From assembly GCF_003545715.1 (NCBI RefSeq), contig NZ_QVNU01000008.1:1-64000 (forward strand): a DNA stretch of 64,000 nt, read 5' to 3'. The position numbers were made by a program, and so were the translations under genes. Origin of the DNA: Taibaiella koreensis. GTDB lineage: Bacteria > Bacteroidota > Bacteroidia > Chitinophagales > Chitinophagaceae. Every line of letters starts with the position of its first letter. The first letter of the stretch is position 1. Below the pieces are notes generated by a model. That model worked only from the letters and a program-made list of their open reading frames with translations, did no database searches and was not told the origin of the DNA. This document shows positions 24,168 to 33,004 of this stretch, in pieces.

Positions 24168-25028
24168 CTACTCGGCCGTTTCGCCATAGGTCTTTGCCCC
24201 TTCCCAACCCAGGATAGCCGCTTTCCGGGTATTGCCCCAATGATAGCCGCCTATATTGCCCGAAGCCCGGAGTACCCTGTGGCAGGGTATCAGGAAGGCA
24301 ACCGGGTTCTGCCCTATGGCCGTGCCTACCGCTCTCGATGCCGCAGGCCGGTCGATGGCCGCTGCAATCTGTCCATAGCTCGAAGCCTGCCCCATAGGGA
24401 TCTTCAGCAGGGTCTCCCATACCTTCAGCTGGAAAGCCGTGCCTTTAAGGTGCAGGCGTATCTCGTGCAGGCGGCTCCAGTCCTGTGTAAATATGTAAAG
24501 CGCCTGCTGCTGGTGCAGGTCAGTCATCTGCCGGTACGCAGCTTGCGGGAATTGCTGCTTCAGCTCTTCCAAGCCAACCATCTCGTTCTCCGTGAAAGCC
24601 ATGTAGCAAATACCTTTAGCCGTAGAGGCCACGATCATATTGCCAAAGGGACTTTCGGCAAAGGAGTAATTGATGGTTAAAGCGGCGCCGCCGTTCTTAT
24701 ACTCGCCGGGTGTCATGCCCTCGATCTGTACAAAGAGATCGTGCAGACGGCCAGGACCCGACAGGCCGGTTTCAAATGCCGTATCGGCCAGGCTGCTTTG
24801 TGGTTCTTTGATGATCGACTTGGCATAATCGAGGCTAAGGAATTGCTGGAACTTTTTGGGGCTTACGCCAGCCCATTCCCGGAACATTCTCTGGAAATGA
24901 AAGGCGCTCATATGTACTTGTCCGGCAATCTCGTCCAGGTCAGGCTGTTCCCTGAAGTGGTCAGAGATGTATTGGATGGCTTCCGCGATGCGGTCGTAAT
25001 TGATTATTTCCTGCGTGCTCATAGTCAT
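24168..25028 (-). CDS. Ada-like AraC regulator / O6-methylguanine-DNA methyltransferase
   Basis: About 286 residues from ATG 25028. An AraC-type helix-turn-helix occupies the first 110 or so residues (LDEIAGQVHMSAFHFQRMFR). It is followed by an MGMT domain with the alkyl-acceptor active site LIPCHRVLRASGNIGGYHWG (Cys near residue 249). The N-terminal Ada metal-binding Cys4 domain is missing, so sensing of methylphosphotriesters is unlikely. The protein probably repairs O6-alkylguanine directly and may regulate nearby repair genes. ATG codons at 25055 or 25022 are possible alternatives. Confidence 0.92.
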   Translation of the reverse strand: MTMSTQEIINYDRIAEAIQYISDHFREQPDLDEIAGQVHMSAFHFQRMFREWAGVSPKKFQQFLSLDYAKSIIKEPQSSLADTAFETGLSGPGRLHDLFVQIEGMTPGEYKNGGAALTINYSFAESPFGNMIVASTAKGICYMAFTENEMVGLEELKQQFPQAAYRQMTDLHQQQALYIFTQDWSRLHEIRLHLKGTAFQLKVWETLLKIPMGQASSYGQIAAAIDRPAASRAVGTAIGQNPVAFLIPCHRVLRASGNIGGYHWGNTRKAAILGWEGAKTYGETAE

Positions 25029-25244
25029 TGCATTTTTATAACACAAAAGTACCACCTGTAGTAAGCGGCAACAACCCGATACTTGCGGTTTACCAGTTCC
25101 CGGCAGTCAGGAGCGAAGTTTAAGCTCCATGCTTCGGCATCCTCCGGCCGGACAACGCACAGTAGCGTCGTTAGGCCACTAGTCAATACAGCCTTTTGAG
25201 GAAAAAATGGCAAAAGAACAAAGAAAAGAAAAACAGGCCTGTTA

Positions 25245-25871
25245 TCAGGTTAGCGGCTTTTTCTTCCAGGCTTTGGCCAGCGCCACAAAGAGCAGGGAGC
25301 ACAAGATGAAGGCGATCGTTACCCAAAGACAGTTCAACACTGCGCTCGCATAGCCCAGCTTGTCTATATCAAGAAAAGGATAAGGATAAAAATGCATGAG
25401 GCTGCCCCTGACCAGGGTATAGCCGAGGTAGATCAGGGGAAACAGGAGCCAGGCGGGAATATGCTTCCATTGCAACTGCTCCTTGCTCGTAAAGAGCAAC
25501 CAGTAAACCAGGAAGAGCAGGGGAGCGACGCTGTGCAGTAGCTCGTCGGCCAGCCGGGCCATACCCTTAGGCGCCCATTGAAAGCGCAGTACGGCATTAT
25601 ACACCAGGCCTACGATCACGATGTAGATGACAATTGCCGTTTGCGTGCCGGGCTTCAGGAAAAATCCTCTCCGGCCTAGGGCAGATGCCGTGAGACACAG
25701 GGCAACCAGGATATTGGAAAGGATCGTGAAATAGCTGAAATAATTGACGATCGCCGTCGCAGCGGGTATTTCCGGGTTTTCCGGTATCAAGGCAAATTGC
25801 AGGACCAGCGCAAACCAGACGATGCCGGCGCCGATGATCGCGTATAAACGTTGCTGTGGGGTAGTAGTCAT
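25245..25871 (-). CDS. Pr6Pr family membrane protein
   Basis: A 208-residue membrane protein with six hydrophobic segments. It has the pattern of the Pr6Pr family: NYFSYFTILSNILVALCL early, LRFQWAPKG and DELLHSVAPLLFLVYWLL in the middle, and HFYPYPFLDIDKLGY near the end. Function is unknown. It ends with a basic tail. It stands alone between the repair genes and the 129-bp repeat element. Confidence 0.85.
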   Translation of the reverse strand: MTTTPQQRLYAIIGAGIVWFALVLQFALIPENPEIPAATAIVNYFSYFTILSNILVALCLTASALGRRGFFLKPGTQTAIVIYIVIVGLVYNAVLRFQWAPKGMARLADELLHSVAPLLFLVYWLLFTSKEQLQWKHIPAWLLFPLIYLGYTLVRGSLMHFYPYPFLDIDKLGYASAVLNCLWVTIAFILCSLLFVALAKAWKKKPLT

Positions 25872-25948
25872 AGTCGTAATGTTCAGGGATCGATCTTAAA
25901 GAAACTATCAACGGTATTGAAGCCGCCTTGCCGTTCATTAAGGTATAG

Positions 25949-26077
25949 TGACTATCCGGATATAGGAAACGGGATACAATTCGCTTCTAAATAACGGTTG
26001 CTGAGCTTGTCGAGGCATCATCTTTGTCCTTTCGACAAGCTCAAGGACCGGCTTTGTTTCCTATATCCGGATACTCA
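25949..26077. mobile_element. 129-bp MITE-like inverted-repeat element, copy 2
   Basis: Same length and terminal repeats as 13036-13164, with one mismatch in the right end (GGATACTCA rather than GGATAGTCA), inserted in the opposite orientation. The interior reads TTGCTGAGCTTGTCGAGGCA and is about nine-tenths identical to the complement of copy 1 by eye. There is no coding capacity. Confidence 0.85.
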
Positions 26078-26227
26078 GATAAAGTATTTTCCCCGCAACG
26101 TCGCCCGAATGGCCCGGAGCGATTTTTTACAGGCCGGCTGCGGTTCAGAAAAAGGTACCAGGGAATCGAAACCATTACAGGCCGCCAATGCCAATGCCAG
26201 GCAAAGCCAATACGACTTGCTTTTCAT
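26075..26227 (-). CDS. Small putative lipoprotein
   Basis: A 50-residue peptide with a signal sequence and lipobox (MKSKSYWLCLALALAAC), followed by a short charged mature part with one further Cys. Its stop codon lies inside the right terminal repeat of the MITE-like element (26056-26077), so the insertion may have truncated a longer protein. It starts 47 bp downstream of the truncated haemoglobin gene on the same strand. No family is recognised. Confidence 0.4.
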   Translation of the reverse strand: MKSKSYWLCLALALAACNGFDSLVPFSEPQPACKKSLRAIRATLRGKYFI

Positions 26228-26274
26228 GGGATATAGATTAGAGAGATCAGCCAAGAATGGGGTCACGTTTGCCT

Positions 26275-26748
26275 CTATCCCGGCTGGTAAGGCCCGCCAG
26301 GTACGCCCCATCCCCATTCCGGCATAGGCTCCTCTGCATTTAAGGCCAGGTCGTCGAGATTGGAGTTCAACATCGCAATACGGGTACCCCATTCAATATA
26401 GGCAACAAAGGCAGAACGGAATTCGGGATCATCGGGCAATTGCAGCTCATCGGCAGTCTCCATCAGCAGTGCTACCCAGCGTTGACGATGCTGTTCGGTA
26501 AGGTGCCGGGACAAATGCCTTTGGATCATTTTAAAATGGCTTCCACCGGTCGCACTGTATTCTTTGGGACCGCCAAAGACTTCTGCGATGAAATGCGCGA
26601 CATGTAGTTGGTGCTCGGGCGACATATGCCGGAATACAGGCTCGAGCAGAGGGTCCTGAAGCACCTTGGCATAAAAACGGTCGGTTAGCCGCTCGAATAC
26701 AGGCATGCCGCCGGCCCATTCGTATAAACTGGGGGTAGTTTTTTCCAT
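26275..26748 (-). CDS. Group II truncated haemoglobin
   Basis: A 157-residue globin. It has the group II pattern SLYEWAGGMPVFERLTDRFY, the EF loop FIAEVFGGPKEYSATGG, the proximal His region FKMIQRHLSRHLTEQHRQRW, and the G/H helices ending in WGTRIAMLNSN. A Pro/Trp-rich C-terminal tail (EEPMPEWGWGVPGG) is common in this group. It binds haem and O2/NO. It has no obvious operon partner apart from the small lipoprotein ORF downstream. Confidence 0.93.
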   Translation of the reverse strand: MEKTTPSLYEWAGGMPVFERLTDRFYAKVLQDPLLEPVFRHMSPEHQLHVAHFIAEVFGGPKEYSATGGSHFKMIQRHLSRHLTEQHRQRWVALLMETADELQLPDDPEFRSAFVAYIEWGTRIAMLNSNLDDLALNAEEPMPEWGWGVPGGPYQPG

Positions 26749-26811
26749 TTTGGGGTTAGGTTTTCATTGCTAAGTTAATTGTTTCCCCCAACAACTATCC
26801 CTAAAGGATAT

Positions 26812-26848
26812 ACAAAAAGCAGCCGGCCGGTATTACCCGGCCGGCTGC
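26812..26848 (-). terminator. Terminator of rfbH
   Basis: GCAGCCGGCCGG (26819-26830) and CCGGCCGGCTGC (26837-26848) form a perfect 12-bp GC stem around TATTAC. Read leftwards it is followed by TTTTTGTA. It lies 41 bp past the rfbH stop. Confidence 0.9.
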
Positions 26849-26888
26849 CGATACAACCTTTTTTTATTACGCGCCTGTCAGCACATGA

Positions 26889-28193
26889 CTATTGTTTCAG
26901 ATAACGGTCGATTACCGACACGATATAATCGTAGTGCGCTTCTTTCAGGCCCGGCCATACCCCCAGCCAGAAGCCGTCGTTCATGATCTTATCGGTATTG
27001 GTCAGACTGCCTGCGAGTCGTTTTTTAATATCCAGGTATGCCGGCTGACGGATCAGGTTGCCGGCGAAGAGCAGCCTTGTCCCCACCTTGTTGTCTTCCA
27101 GGAAGCGGACCAGCGCGTTGCGGTTTACCGGGCTGCCTTCCCTTATCGTCAGCATAAAGCCAAACCAGCTGGGATCGCTTTCCGGTGTGGGCTCCGGCAA
27201 GATAAAGTGTTCCTCAAAAGGTTTCAGCTTCTGGTACAGCATCTGGTAATTTTCCCGGCGGCGCGCCACGAAGGCATCTGCTTTGCGCAGCTGGCTCAGG
27301 CCTATGGCCGCTTGCATATCGGTTACCTTCAGGTTGAAGCCAATATGGGAATAAGTGTATTTGTGATCGTAGCCGCAGGGCAGCTCGCCCAGGCATTGAT
27401 CAAACCGTTTACCGCAGGTATTGTCTTTCCCTGGCTCGCACCAGCAATCCCGGCCCCAGTCGCGAAAGCTTTCCGCTATTTTTTTCAAAGAGGCATTATT
27501 GATCAGCACGGCGCCGCCTTCGCCCATGGTAATGTGATGTGCGGGGTAAAAAGATACAGTAGCCAGGTCGCCGAAGCTGCCGGTCTTCTGTTCCCGGTAG
27601 GTAGCACCCAGCGAGTCGCAATCATCCTCGATCACCCACAGGTTATATTTGCGGGCTATCGCCATCACAACATCCAGGTTAAAAGGATTGCCCAGGGTAT
27701 GCGCCAGCATGATGGCTTTTGTCCTGGGAGAAATAGCGGCTTCTATATGTTCGGCTTTGATATTATAAGTCGGGATATCTACATCGACAAATACCGGGAT
27801 ACAGCCAAATTGCACCATAGGATTGACCGTGGTGGGAAAGCCGGCAGCCACAGTGATCACTTCGTCGCCGGGACGCAAGGCCCTTTCGCCCAGCTTGGGA
27901 GAAGTAAGCGCATAAAAAGCGACGAGATTGGCCGATGAGCCGGAATTGACCAGCAGGGAAAAACGGCTGCCGAAGTATTGGGCAAATTTCCGTTCAAACT
28001 GTACGGCGTAGCGACCTGTAGTGAGCCATCCGTCGAGCGTAGCGTCCACGCCGTATAAAATATCCTCTTCGTCGAGCACCTTGCCGGTCACCGGGATATA
28101 ATCTTCACCCGGGATCATACTACGCTGCACATTGCGGGCGGCGATGCGCTGCAATAAGGGTTTCAGATCCTCATCTATATTTTTAAAATCCAT
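26889..28193 (-). CDS. rfbH: CDP-4-keto-6-deoxyglucose-3-dehydrase (RfbH/E1)
   Basis: A 434-residue PLP/PMP enzyme of the DegT/DnrJ/EryC1/StrS fold. The usual PLP-binding Lys is replaced by His in [14 protein letters not shown], the hallmark of the E1 dehydrase group. The Cys-rich loop [16 protein letters not shown] with further Cys ([10 protein letters not shown]) provides ligands for the [2Fe-2S] cluster. It catalyses C3 deoxygenation in 3,6-dideoxysugar synthesis together with a reductase. No rfbF/rfbG or glycosyltransferase is in the window, so it is an orphan here. ATG 28193 gives the normal length. Confidence 0.93.
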   Translation of the reverse strand: MDFKNIDEDLKPLLQRIAARNVQRSMIPGEDYIPVTGKVLDEEDILYGVDATLDGWLTTGRYAVQFERKFAQYFGSRFSLLVNSGSSANLVAFYALTSPKLGERALRPGDEVITVAAGFPTTVNPMVQFGCIPVFVDVDIPTYNIKAEHIEAAISPRTKAIMLAHTLGNPFNLDVVMAIARKYNLWVIEDDCDSLGATYREQKTGSFGDLATVSFYPAHHITMGEGGAVLINNASLKKIAESFRDWGRDCWCEPGKDNTCGKRFDQCLGELPCGYDHKYTYSHIGFNLKVTDMQAAIGLSQLRKADAFVARRRENYQMLYQKLKPFEEHFILPEPTPESDPSWFGFMLTIREGSPVNRNALVRFLEDNKVGTRLLFAGNLIRQPAYLDIKKRLAGSLTNTDKIMNDGFWLGVWPGLKEAHYDYIVSVIDRYLKQ

Positions 28194-28308
28194 CTTGGGA
28201 ACAATACATTTCCTCCGCTAAAAAGGGTAGCAAAGAAAAGAAATATTGAACGATTGGGAAAATTTATTGCCGTGAAAGCGCAGGTTGATCATGGAGCGAA
28301 ATCGTAGT

Positions 28309-28572
28309 TTAGCGCTTACGGCTCGTAACAGGATCCCATTTCATCTTCATATAGACATTGCCCTGCCGCAGTTCTTCCAGCATCTGGCTCAGGCGCTTTT
28401 CCTTCGTGGCAGCTAGCCTGGCCCTGGCGATCCAGCCCAGGTAGTCGTTTTGCTGGTAAGCCGGCCGTGCTTTGTAGGTTTCCATCAGGCCGGCCGTCTC
28501 CAGAGCCTGGCGTATCGTTGCGGGCATCGGCTGCACCGGCCGTTTTAAGCCCGCTGCTTCTTTAGGATCCAT
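28309..28572 (-). CDS. YdeI/OmpD-associated-like small protein
   Basis: About 87 residues from ATG 28572 (MDPKEAAGLKRPVQPMPATI). The C-terminal region YLGWIARARLAATKEKRLSQ followed by MLEELRQGNVYMK resembles the C-terminal part of the YdeI/OmdA family. Only the later helical portion of that family is present, so the protein is short. Function is unknown. An ATG at 28602 would add 10 residues. Confidence 0.7.
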   Translation of the reverse strand: MDPKEAAGLKRPVQPMPATIRQALETAGLMETYKARPAYQQNDYLGWIARARLAATKEKRLSQMLEELRQGNVYMKMKWDPVTSRKR

Positions 28573-28617
28573 ACACAAATATTCACTTTTTATACATAAC
28601 AACCAAATTGCCGGCTG

Positions 28618-30408
28618 CTATGCAATAATGTCCATTTTATGCATCAGGAAAGTAGCGCTTTTATTTTTACAGATGCCCTCGCGCAGCTTATAGTCGAAGA
28701 CCAACTCGTCGTTAATGATCTCCACTTCAAAACATTTGTTGCACAGCACGCCGGGATACTCCGCCGTAGTAAGGCACACTTCCAGGTCATGGGTGGCAAT
28801 GGCGCCAATGGCTTTTTTCGAGATCATCTTCCTGATCACACCTATCGTACCACTGCGTTTGTCGTCGGAATTAGTGCCCCGCAGTATCTCATCCAGCAAC
28901 ACAAAACATACGCCCTGCTCCAGCCGGTCCATGATCGCCTTGAGCCGTTTTACCTCGGCAAAGAAATACGATTCGCTGTCGGCCAGGGAATCGCTTTGCC
29001 GCATCGATACCAGAACCGGCAAAGGCTGTATATCGGCGACACGGGCGCATACCGGTCCGCCCATGCCCGCCAGTACCATATTAACGCCAAGCGTACGCAG
29101 GAAAGTGCTCTTGCCCGACATATTGGAGCCGGTAAGGATCACAAAGCGATGCTGATCAAAGGCTATGTCATTATATATGCGCCGTTCGGCCCCGATGAGC
29201 GGATGTCCCAGGTCGCGGAAAACGATACGCTGCTCCTGGTTAAGCGCGGGAAAACAAAAAGAAGGATTGTTGTAGTGGAGATTGGCCAGGCTGTTCAGCA
29301 GTTCGACTTCCCCGATCACCTGCAACCATTGCGGTATCAGTGCCTCGTGGCGGCCTTTCCAGCGGCTGAGCCTTTGCAGCAGGTGCACATGATACAGGTA
29401 CAGGCCATTGGTAATGACAGCGGAAAAGGGATTCAGTACAGCCTCCATGCCTTTATAGATCCTTGCCAGCTGCTGCAACTGCGTGCTGGCTTTAATGCCC
29501 TGGCCCTGCAGCCCTTGCTGCAAGCTTTTCAGGTAAGGGCTTTGCCAGTTAGCTGTTTCGATCTGTTCGAAAATAGCCGCATAGGCGCTTAAGGTCTCAT
29601 TTACCTGTTCGGTGCCGGCAATCGCTTGTTTAATTCTTTTAAAACTTAAAGCAAACAAGAGCAGGTTGACCGGGAACAGTCGCAGCGCAATATCCCAGTA
29701 AAGCGGCGTGCGGAACAGGGCATACAGCAACAGGATGCCGATCAGTGCCGCCGGGAAGATATATGCCAGTGCCAGCATCAGTCTGCCAACCGCTGGTTCG
29801 GGCTTTTCCGACCAGCGCAGCAGGTTATCGTATCGTTCCCTGCTGTCCTGCGCCATACGACCCGAGGCATAGCTTTCCTGGCGCCAGTTCAGCGAAAGCC
29901 CCAGCTCCACGACGGCCTGCTGTTTTTCCCTGATGGCCGCTTCCGGCAGCATTTCGTTTAAGCCCGAAGCCAGGCGATCCTGGCCCATTTGTGTAGCCGT
30001 ACGGTTAAGGTGTTGGTACAGGGAACGCGGGCCAAACAGATCGAGGTCTGCGCTATAAGCATGTGTTTCGTCCCGGTAGGCTTGTCCGTTGGCAAAGGGC
30101 ATGGCGCCTTCCGCCAGATAGGCCAGCTCCTCTTTATTGATCTGCAGCAGCGTGGCCAGTCTTATCTTCTGCTGTCCCATGGTCCGGTGCCGCTTCACCA
30201 GGTAGACAAAAAGACCCAGCGCCAGCAGGCCGGGAACCAGCCAGAGCACCTGGTCGCGTGTAAAATACGTATAGAAGCACCATAGTACGAGCAGCGCGTC
30301 CAGCAGCCGTAAGAGCCCCAGACTGCGATGCCGGCGGCTCATATGTTCGTACTCACTTTGGTATTGCTCCTTTAACCGGGCGTAGACTTCCCTGGGCTCC
30401 TGGCTCAT
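28618..30408 (-). CDS. Membrane-anchored MutS-like ATPase
   Basis: A 596-residue protein. Two hydrophobic hairpins lie near residues 30-75 and 205-255. The C-terminal third is a MutS domain V ATPase: Walker A GSNMSGKSTFLRTLGVNM, the SDSLADSESYFFAEVKRLK region, and Walker B VLLDEILRGTNSDDKRSGT. The mismatch-recognition and connector domains of MutS1 are missing. Similar membrane MutS-related proteins occur in Bacteroidota. A role in canonical mismatch repair is unlikely; the true role is unknown. The stop lies 46 bp before the YdeI-like gene. Confidence 0.88.
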   Translation of the reverse strand: MSQEPREVYARLKEQYQSEYEHMSRRHRSLGLLRLLDALLVLWCFYTYFTRDQVLWLVPGLLALGLFVYLVKRHRTMGQQKIRLATLLQINKEELAYLAEGAMPFANGQAYRDETHAYSADLDLFGPRSLYQHLNRTATQMGQDRLASGLNEMLPEAAIREKQQAVVELGLSLNWRQESYASGRMAQDSRERYDNLLRWSEKPEPAVGRLMLALAYIFPAALIGILLLYALFRTPLYWDIALRLFPVNLLLFALSFKRIKQAIAGTEQVNETLSAYAAIFEQIETANWQSPYLKSLQQGLQGQGIKASTQLQQLARIYKGMEAVLNPFSAVITNGLYLYHVHLLQRLSRWKGRHEALIPQWLQVIGEVELLNSLANLHYNNPSFCFPALNQEQRIVFRDLGHPLIGAERRIYNDIAFDQHRFVILTGSNMSGKSTFLRTLGVNMVLAGMGGPVCARVADIQPLPVLVSMRQSDSLADSESYFFAEVKRLKAIMDRLEQGVCFVLLDEILRGTNSDDKRSGTIGVIRKMISKKAIGAIATHDLEVCLTTAEYPGVLCNKCFEVEIINDELVFDYKLREGICKNKSATFLMHKMDIIA

Positions 30409-30524
30409 GTTTTATCTTATTATCAGCGGGCAAAGGTGAGCAATTTAAAGCGAAATACCGGTTTGAAAGATAAGACGCAGCAACAATTGGCAAGCTCCGT
30501 TTGTTAATCGCAAAAAGGAGCGCT

Positions 30525-30743
30525 ATGAATACCGACCAGATCAAACGGCATCTTTCCGACAAAGGCACGGCCATCAACGACCACCAGGCACAGCAGATCA
30601 TGGCGGTGATATGCAAGTTTAAGGAAGTGATGAAACAATGCCAGCCCGACAAAGAATGGACTTTTGACGTGGAGCAGGTGGGCACCGATTCTTTTACCTT
30701 CGAGTATTCCTACCGGGTCACAGAGCTCATTACACCGGAGTAA
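30525..30743 (+). CDS. Small hypothetical protein
   Basis: About 72 residues from ATG 30525 (MNTDQIKRHLSDKGTAINDH). I chose this start because AAAAAGGAG lies 6-14 bp upstream, one of the few clear Shine-Dalgarno sequences here; ATG 30501 would precede it. The peptide is soluble and acidic, with an N-terminal helix and a beta-rich C-terminus (WTFDVEQVGTDSFTFEYSYR). No family is recognised. It is divergent from the MutS-like gene. Confidence 0.6.
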   Translation: MNTDQIKRHLSDKGTAINDHQAQQIMAVICKFKEVMKQCQPDKEWTFDVEQVGTDSFTFEYSYRVTELITPE

Positions 30744-31053
30744 TTCAGCATGACGACATAAACTCTGCCCGCTGTGGCACGGCGATGCGGAGCAATGTTT
30801 TTGTCACGAAGGCACAAAGACACCAAGTATTTGTTGTACTTAGCCATTTTGTATGCTTAGCACCCTTACGCTCTTTGCGTATCGCTTAGCGTCCTTTGCG
30901 GTTTCTTCTCTTTTGCTCGCGGTGGTGCGGATTCGCAGCAAGCATTATATATACTCAATTCTTGCCAACCAGGGAAAACAAAACAACCTTTTTTGCACCT
31001 GGCTTCGTATCTTTCGGGGAGATATTCCTTATTTTCTCCAAACGGCTTCGACC
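30744..31053. other. Intergenic region with cacgaaggcacaaag-type repeat
   Basis: No gene is supported. TCACGAAGGCACAAAGACACC (about 30803-30823) and CTCTTTGCGTATCGCTTAGC (about 30871-30890) form parts of a dispersed palindromic repeat style common in intergenic DNA of this phylum. The upstream extension of the DUF2252 reading frame through here is unlikely to be translated. Confidence 0.45.
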
Positions 31054-32244
31054 ATGGCCTCTGTATTCAAACGCATCCGGCAGTTCAACAGCGACCGCCT
31101 ACCGGAATTTGTACGCCTGAAATACCAGGCGATGATGGAAAGCCCTTTCCGCTTTTTCCGTGGTACCTGTCATCTCTTCTACGAAGATCTTGTACGCGCC
31201 ATTGATTGGAAAGATAAAACCCATACCTGGATATGCGGCGATCTGCACCTTGAAAATTTCGGCAGCTATAAAGGCAGCAACAACGTGGTCTATTTCGACC
31301 TCAACGATTTTGATGAAGCCTTGAAAGCACCGGCCAGCTGGGAGCTCGTCCGCTTCCTTACCAGTATCCACGTAGGCGCCGGAAGCGCCGGCTATACCGC
31401 TGGAAAAGCGGAAATGCTGGCCCGGTATGCCATGGATGTCTATCTCGATACCCTGCAAAAAGGCAAAGCCGTCATTATTGAAAAAGAAACCGCGACCGGC
31501 TTGCTGCAGCAATTTCTGACCCAGGTGCAGCAACGTAAAGAACCCGATTTTATCAAAAGCAAAGTGAAGAACGATGGTATCCTTATTGATCAGAAGAAGA
31601 CCTACGCCATATCCGACAAGCGGAAAAAAGTTGTCGCCGCAGCGGTAGAAGATTGGTTTGAGGCGAACCTGCCTGACAAGAAGGCGAAGGTACAGGATGT
31701 GGCATTCCGCATTGCCGGTACCGGCAGCCTTGGGGTCCAGCGGTATATACTATTGGTAAAAGCGGGTGGCAAACAGCACCTGCTGGACCTTAAACAGGTG
31801 GAACGCTCTTCGCTGCAGCCCTATACACCTGCAGCGCAACCGTCCTGGCCTACACAGGCGGCACGCGTGATCACCTTGCAGGACCGGATACAACAGGTAA
31901 CGCCGAAAATGCTGCACGAGCTGCGCTTTGACAAGACCGACTTTGTACTGAAGGCATTACAACCCACACAGGATCGTATGGACCTCAGCCAGTGTAAAGG
32001 CCGGCTAGCCGAGTTGGAATCCCTCATCGGTACTATGGCGCGGCTTACCGCCTCGGGCCAGTTGAGGAGCAGCGGCAGGCAAAGTTCTTCCATTGCCGAT
32101 GAACTGATCGCCTTTGCGGGCAATCGTAAGAAGTGGTCAGCTCAGGTACTGGCTTACGCGCAAGCCTATGCCGGACAGGTACAATCTGACTTCGACACCT
32201 ATGTAAGCGATTGTAAGCGCTACCTGGATCAAGAGAAGCGTTAA
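31054..32244 (+). CDS. DUF2252 domain protein
   Basis: About 396 residues from ATG 31054 (MASVFKRIRQFNSDRLPEFV). The DUF2252 signature is clear: FRFFRGTCHLFYEDL, then WICGDLHLENFGSYKG and VVYFDLNDFDEA. The latter resembles the catalytic and metal loops of aminoglycoside-phosphotransferase-like kinases, so a kinase-like fold is plausible. The substrate is unknown. The longer frame from 30853 runs through repeat DNA and is rejected. It is convergent with the secreted protein gene at 32321. Confidence 0.85.
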   Translation: MASVFKRIRQFNSDRLPEFVRLKYQAMMESPFRFFRGTCHLFYEDLVRAIDWKDKTHTWICGDLHLENFGSYKGSNNVVYFDLNDFDEALKAPASWELVRFLTSIHVGAGSAGYTAGKAEMLARYAMDVYLDTLQKGKAVIIEKETATGLLQQFLTQVQQRKEPDFIKSKVKNDGILIDQKKTYAISDKRKKVVAAAVEDWFEANLPDKKAKVQDVAFRIAGTGSLGVQRYILLVKAGGKQHLLDLKQVERSSLQPYTPAAQPSWPTQAARVITLQDRIQQVTPKMLHELRFDKTDFVLKALQPTQDRMDLSQCKGRLAELESLIGTMARLTASGQLRSSGRQSSSIADELIAFAGNRKKWSAQVLAYAQAYAGQVQSDFDTYVSDCKRYLDQEKR

Positions 32245-32320
32245 GAAGATGTGTGGTCGGTAGCTGCCCTTGAGCATCCAAACTTTCCCAATAGAGCAGC
32301 GGCACGGCAGGCCGGCAATA

Positions 32321-32860
32321 CTAAGGCCGGTATAGCCTGTGCTGCAATTGCCAGTAATAAGCGCTTGATATATACATTTCCTTCAGCAATTTGTGCTCTT
32401 CGTCGTATAACCTTGCCAGGACGATCTGCTGTGCCTCATCTTTAAATTCAAGGTTTCCGTCCTGCGCATCCAGGCGGGCGAATTGCGTTTTTAACAGGGT
32501 TTCTTTCTTAACCGATAATTCCATGGTTGCCTCACCTTCAGATTCTGGTTCTCCCAAAAGGCCCCCGCCGAGACCAAAGGTCGATACGCTTTTCAGGTAT
32601 CCCTTCTCATAGTTAAACAGCTGATAGGCGATGCCGCAATGGTAGGGGACCACTTTTCCGCTGCTATCGGTCCTGAAGCGCAAAACCTGTCCATGGCCGT
32701 TCTCCAGCTCCGTTTCGCCGTTCCCGGCAGGAAGCACTTTAAGCCCGGCAGTATCCCATTGCTGTATGCGTGCGACGCTGCTTAGCGCGGTTGCCGGTAC
32801 TTGCGCTTTTAGGGCAAAGCCAATCAGCGTCGCCAGGATGGTTAAGTAGCGCGTTTTCAT
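32321..32860 (-). CDS. Secreted hypothetical protein
   Basis: A 179-residue protein with a clear signal peptide (MKTRYLTILATLIGFALKAQ) and no lipobox. The mature region is soluble and contains a Gly-rich FGLGGGLLGEPESEG loop. No domain is recognised. It is followed by 76 bp and then the convergent DUF2252 gene. It is probably periplasmic. The ATG at 32860 is supported by the signal peptide. Confidence 0.65.
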   Translation of the reverse strand: MKTRYLTILATLIGFALKAQVPATALSSVARIQQWDTAGLKVLPAGNGETELENGHGQVLRFRTDSSGKVVPYHCGIAYQLFNYEKGYLKSVSTFGLGGGLLGEPESEGEATMELSVKKETLLKTQFARLDAQDGNLEFKDEAQQIVLARLYDEEHKLLKEMYISSAYYWQLQHRLYRP

Positions 32861-32890
32861 AATAGGGCTGTTTCTTTAAAAATGATCAAC

Positions 32891-33000
32891 TGAGTGTCGG
32901 CATATAGGAAACATTGAGTAATGGTACCTTCTGCTACGACTGCTGAGCCTGTCGAAGCACCACGACATCGTTGCCCTTTACCTTAGAACCGCCGGCTTCG
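32891..33000. repeat. Decayed repeat related to the 129-bp element
   Basis: TGAGTGTCGGCATATAGGAA followed by ACA, then CTGCTGAGCCTGTCGAAGCA, recalls the end and interior of the 129-bp inverted-repeat element. The right terminal repeat is missing and the sequence is diverged. Confidence 0.45.
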
Positions 33001-33004
33001 CTAT

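Noticed and set aside
26892-27938. 348-codon plus-strand open frame
   Set aside because: Antisense shadow of rfbH with no recognisable domain.
28639-29592. 317-codon plus-strand open frame
   Set aside because: Antisense shadow of the MutS-like ATPase gene.
30853-31053. N-terminal extension of the DUF2252 protein
   Set aside because: It runs through dispersed repeat DNA and adds non-family residues; ATG 31054 fits the family.
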